NCBI GenBank assembly: GCA_026002715.1
Contig: BOCC01000119.1
Location: 1 to 6,086 of the forward strand
DNA: 6,086 nucleotides
Source: Synergistales bacterium
Lineage (GTDB): Bacteria > Synergistota > Synergistia > Synergistales > Aminobacteriaceae
Direction: 5' to 3'
The notes below the pieces were generated by a model. The model saw only the letters and a list, made by a program, of their open reading frames with translations, ran no database searches and was not told the DNA's origin. Made by a program: the position numbers and the translations under genes. Shown piece after piece: positions 4,839 to 6,086 of the stretch (position 1 is its first letter; each line of letters opens with the position of its first letter).

Positions 4839-5843
4839 ATGGACAGCGCACAAGACGTTATTCACGTAATTGTGTCAATTCACGATCCCAAGGGAACTTA
4901 TTCGAGGCACGCGGGCGTTGTGATGGCCTCTATTTTCGAGAACACGAAAAGCCCGGTATGTATCCATATTTTACACGACCGAACCTTGACGGAACACAAT
5001 CGTTGCCTTCTGAACGAAACAGCGGAGCCGTATGGCCAAGGGGTCGAATTTCACGACGTGTCGGCGCTTATGGAACAAGTGAGCGACGGCGCCCTCCAAC
5101 AGGCGCGAAAGGGGGGACACTCGATCGGAGCGCTGTTTCGTTTGTTGATTCCAGAAGCGCTGCCCATCGACAAGGTGATTTACCTGGACAGCGATATCGT
5201 GGTCAACCTGGATATTCAGGAACTGTGGGAGGTTTCTTTGGAAGGACGCTCTCTTGCCGGCGTGCTGGACGAACGGCCACGACGCAGTCGATTGTCCGCC
5301 GCCGCCTTCAGTAGAAAGCTTATGGGATGTGACCGCAAGTGTTACATCAATTCGGGCGTACTGGTAATGGATATCTCTCGTATCAGGGCAAAGTACGACC
5401 TGGTTCGGCAAAGCGATCAATGGTACAAACAGTATCGACATTATTCGCAACTTGTGGATCAAGACTTCATCAATTCGTGTTTTCGCGGAGACATAAAATT
5501 TATCGACGGCCGCTTCAATAATGGAAACGCTCGTGGCGATAACGGCGATAACTCGATTTTGCACGCTATGGGTGTCGCGAAACCATGGAATGCGCTCGTG
5601 GGGTCCACTATAGATCACTATTACTGGAAAATGTGGCTCAAAACGCCCTGGGGACACCTCGAACCAGACGAAATTGTCGGTTTGATGCTCGACGTGGCAA
5701 AAAATTCTTCATATACGCATCGACACACGTCTCAATGTTACAAGAAAGTGTTGTCTCGATTGTGGAAAGAGATTTTTTGCAACGATGTTGTGAGATTGGT
5801 TGGACTTTGTTTCAAATATCTATACCTCAAACTTCGCACATGA
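4839..5843 (+). CDS. GT8 family glycosyltransferase (LPS galactosyl/glucosyltransferase-like)
   Basis: A 334-residue retaining glycosyltransferase of family GT8, the group of WaaI/WaaJ (RfaI/RfaJ) and LgtC, which transfer galactose or glucose from UDP-sugars to the LPS core. Visible motifs are HVIVSIHD (9-16) at the nucleotide-binding start, FRLLIPEALP before YLDSD with the metal-binding D117-x-D119, NSG (171-173), DQDFIN, and the C-terminal H242 with K248-P-W250, the usual HxxxxxKPW. The last ~30 residues are basic and hydrophobic, which suits attachment to the inner membrane. The start is clear: AAAGGA lies 7 bases before the ATG, one base after the preceding stop, so it is co-transcribed and probably acts in the same core pathway. 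Donor and linkage cannot be told from sequence alone. A damaged paralogue lies at 2649. Confidence 0.9.
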   Translation: MDSAQDVIHVIVSIHDPKGTYSRHAGVVMASIFENTKSPVCIHILHDRTLTEHNRCLLNETAEPYGQGVEFHDVSALMEQVSDGALQQARKGGHSIGALFRLLIPEALPIDKVIYLDSDIVVNLDIQELWEVSLEGRSLAGVLDERPRRSRLSAAAFSRKLMGCDRKCYINSGVLVMDISRIRAKYDLVRQSDQWYKQYRHYSQLVDQDFINSCFRGDIKFIDGRFNNGNARGDNGDNSILHAMGVAKPWNALVGSTIDHYYWKMWLKTPWGHLEPDEIVGLMLDVAKNSSYTHRHTSQCYKKVLSRLWKEIFCNDVVRLVGLCFKYLYLKLRT

Positions 5844-5886
5844 AAAAACGAGCACGAACCTTGAAAAGACAATAAACATCAAGCCT

Positions 5887-5924
5887 AAACAGCCATATTT
5901 TATGCGCGTTGGAGCAGGCTGTTT
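5887..5924 (+). terminator. Candidate terminator after the glycosyltransferase operon
   Basis: AAACAGCC (5887-5894) and GGCTGTTT (5917-5924) form a perfect 8-bp stem around a 22-base loop, 44 bases after the GT8 stop. The A-side/T-side arrangement makes it usable in both directions, but there is no long T-run, so it is a moderate candidate. Confidence 0.45.
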
Positions 5925-5982
5925 CTCAGAGGTGCGGAAAGAGCGGAGATAAAAGTTTCGTAACCGTTCAAGCCCTTGCTTC

Positions 5983-6010
5983 TGGACAAATACATAAAAA
6001 ATGCTAAAGT
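5983..6010 (+). promoter_or_regulatory. Promoter for the gene at 6017
   Basis: TGGACA (5983-5988, one mismatch to TTGACA), a 16-base spacer, and TGCTAAAGT (6002-6010), an extended -10 with TAAAGT. The predicted transcription start is about 6017, the A of the start codon itself. Confidence 0.5.
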
Positions 6011-6016
6011 AAACAT

Positions 6017-6086
6017 ATGAAAGAGAATATACTGTTGACAAACTACAAAGGCCTCACACAGGAAGAGTTAGAGAAACTGCCTGTAA
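6017..6086 (+). CDS. Unrecognised protein, N-terminal fragment (runs off the right edge)
   Basis: ATG at 6017 opens a frame to the window end, 23 codons: MKENILLTNYKGLTQEELEK and LPV. I do not recognise the family from this much. No Shine-Dalgarno sequence precedes it, but a good extended -10 promoter ends 6 bases upstream, so it may be translated from a leaderless mRNA, like the Rpn gene at 1663. A later start beyond the edge cannot be excluded. Confidence 0.5.
   Translation, partial: MKENILLTNYKGLTQEELEKLPV

Noticed and set aside
4971..5657. Long minus-strand open frame (228 codons)
   Set aside because: It lies wholly within the GT8 gene, whose motifs and ribosome binding site are clear; its translation has no recognisable domain.
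5820..6041. Minus-strand open frame of 73 codons upstream of the right-edge gene
   Set aside because: It overlaps the GT8 end, the terminator-like stem and a promoter on the other strand, with no recognisable protein features.

Overview
This window looks like a piece of an accessory or rearranged region next to a lipopolysaccharide (LPS) core locus in a Gram-negative bacterium. The presence of heptose-pathway and LPS-core-type glycosyltransferases argues for an outer membrane with LPS. Together with an Rpn-type nuclease of the 'GKxEG'-tailed kind and a DUF3791/DUF3990 cluster, this would fit an anaerobic, gut-type lineage such as Synergistota. That placement is an inference from gene types only; there is no rRNA or other marker gene.

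Layout. (1) Positions 1-73, minus strand: the first 24 codons of an IS30-family transposase, running off the left edge, with two hairpins over its ribosome binding site and start codon. (2) 74-645: no gene; it holds a 238-bp AT-rich element bounded by perfect 14-bp inverted repeats (261-274 and 485-498) and then an extended -10 promoter. (3) 646-1642: a tightly coupled three-gene operon with ATGA overlaps: a DUF3791 protein that apparently starts at ATT, a DUF3990 protein resembling ADP-ribosyltransferases, and a small unrecognised protein. This is plausibly a toxin/antitoxin-like or defence module. (4) 1663-2613: an Rpn-family PD-(D/E)XK nuclease with a perfect extended -10 box placed so that the mRNA would be nearly leaderless. 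It has an in-frame internal start with a good Shine-Dalgarno sequence that would make the 74-residue C-terminal piece on its own. (5) 2649-3040: a graveyard of LPS genes, where a GT8 glycosyltransferase remnant (one-base insertion and about 358-bp internal deletion compared with the intact copy downstream) is joined to the last ~74 codons of an hldE/rfaE2-type heptose-1-phosphate adenylyltransferase. (6) 3068-5843: two intact LPS genes, a GT2-GT9 fusion (WaaE-like glycosyltransferase joined to a heptosyltransferase) and a GT8 glycosyltransferase. (7) 5844-6016: a terminator-like stem and a promoter leading directly into a partial, unrecognised CDS at 6017 that also looks leaderless.

How the parts relate. 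The GT2-GT9 and GT8 genes are one base apart and probably co-transcribed to build the LPS core. The hldE remnant shows that the ADP-heptose supply gene once lay next to them, so an intact copy would have to exist elsewhere if the GT9 half uses heptose. The left half (IS30, inverted-repeat element, DUF3990 cluster, Rpn nuclease) is typical accessory DNA, and the broken genes at its right border suggest that insertion and deletion events remodelled this junction.
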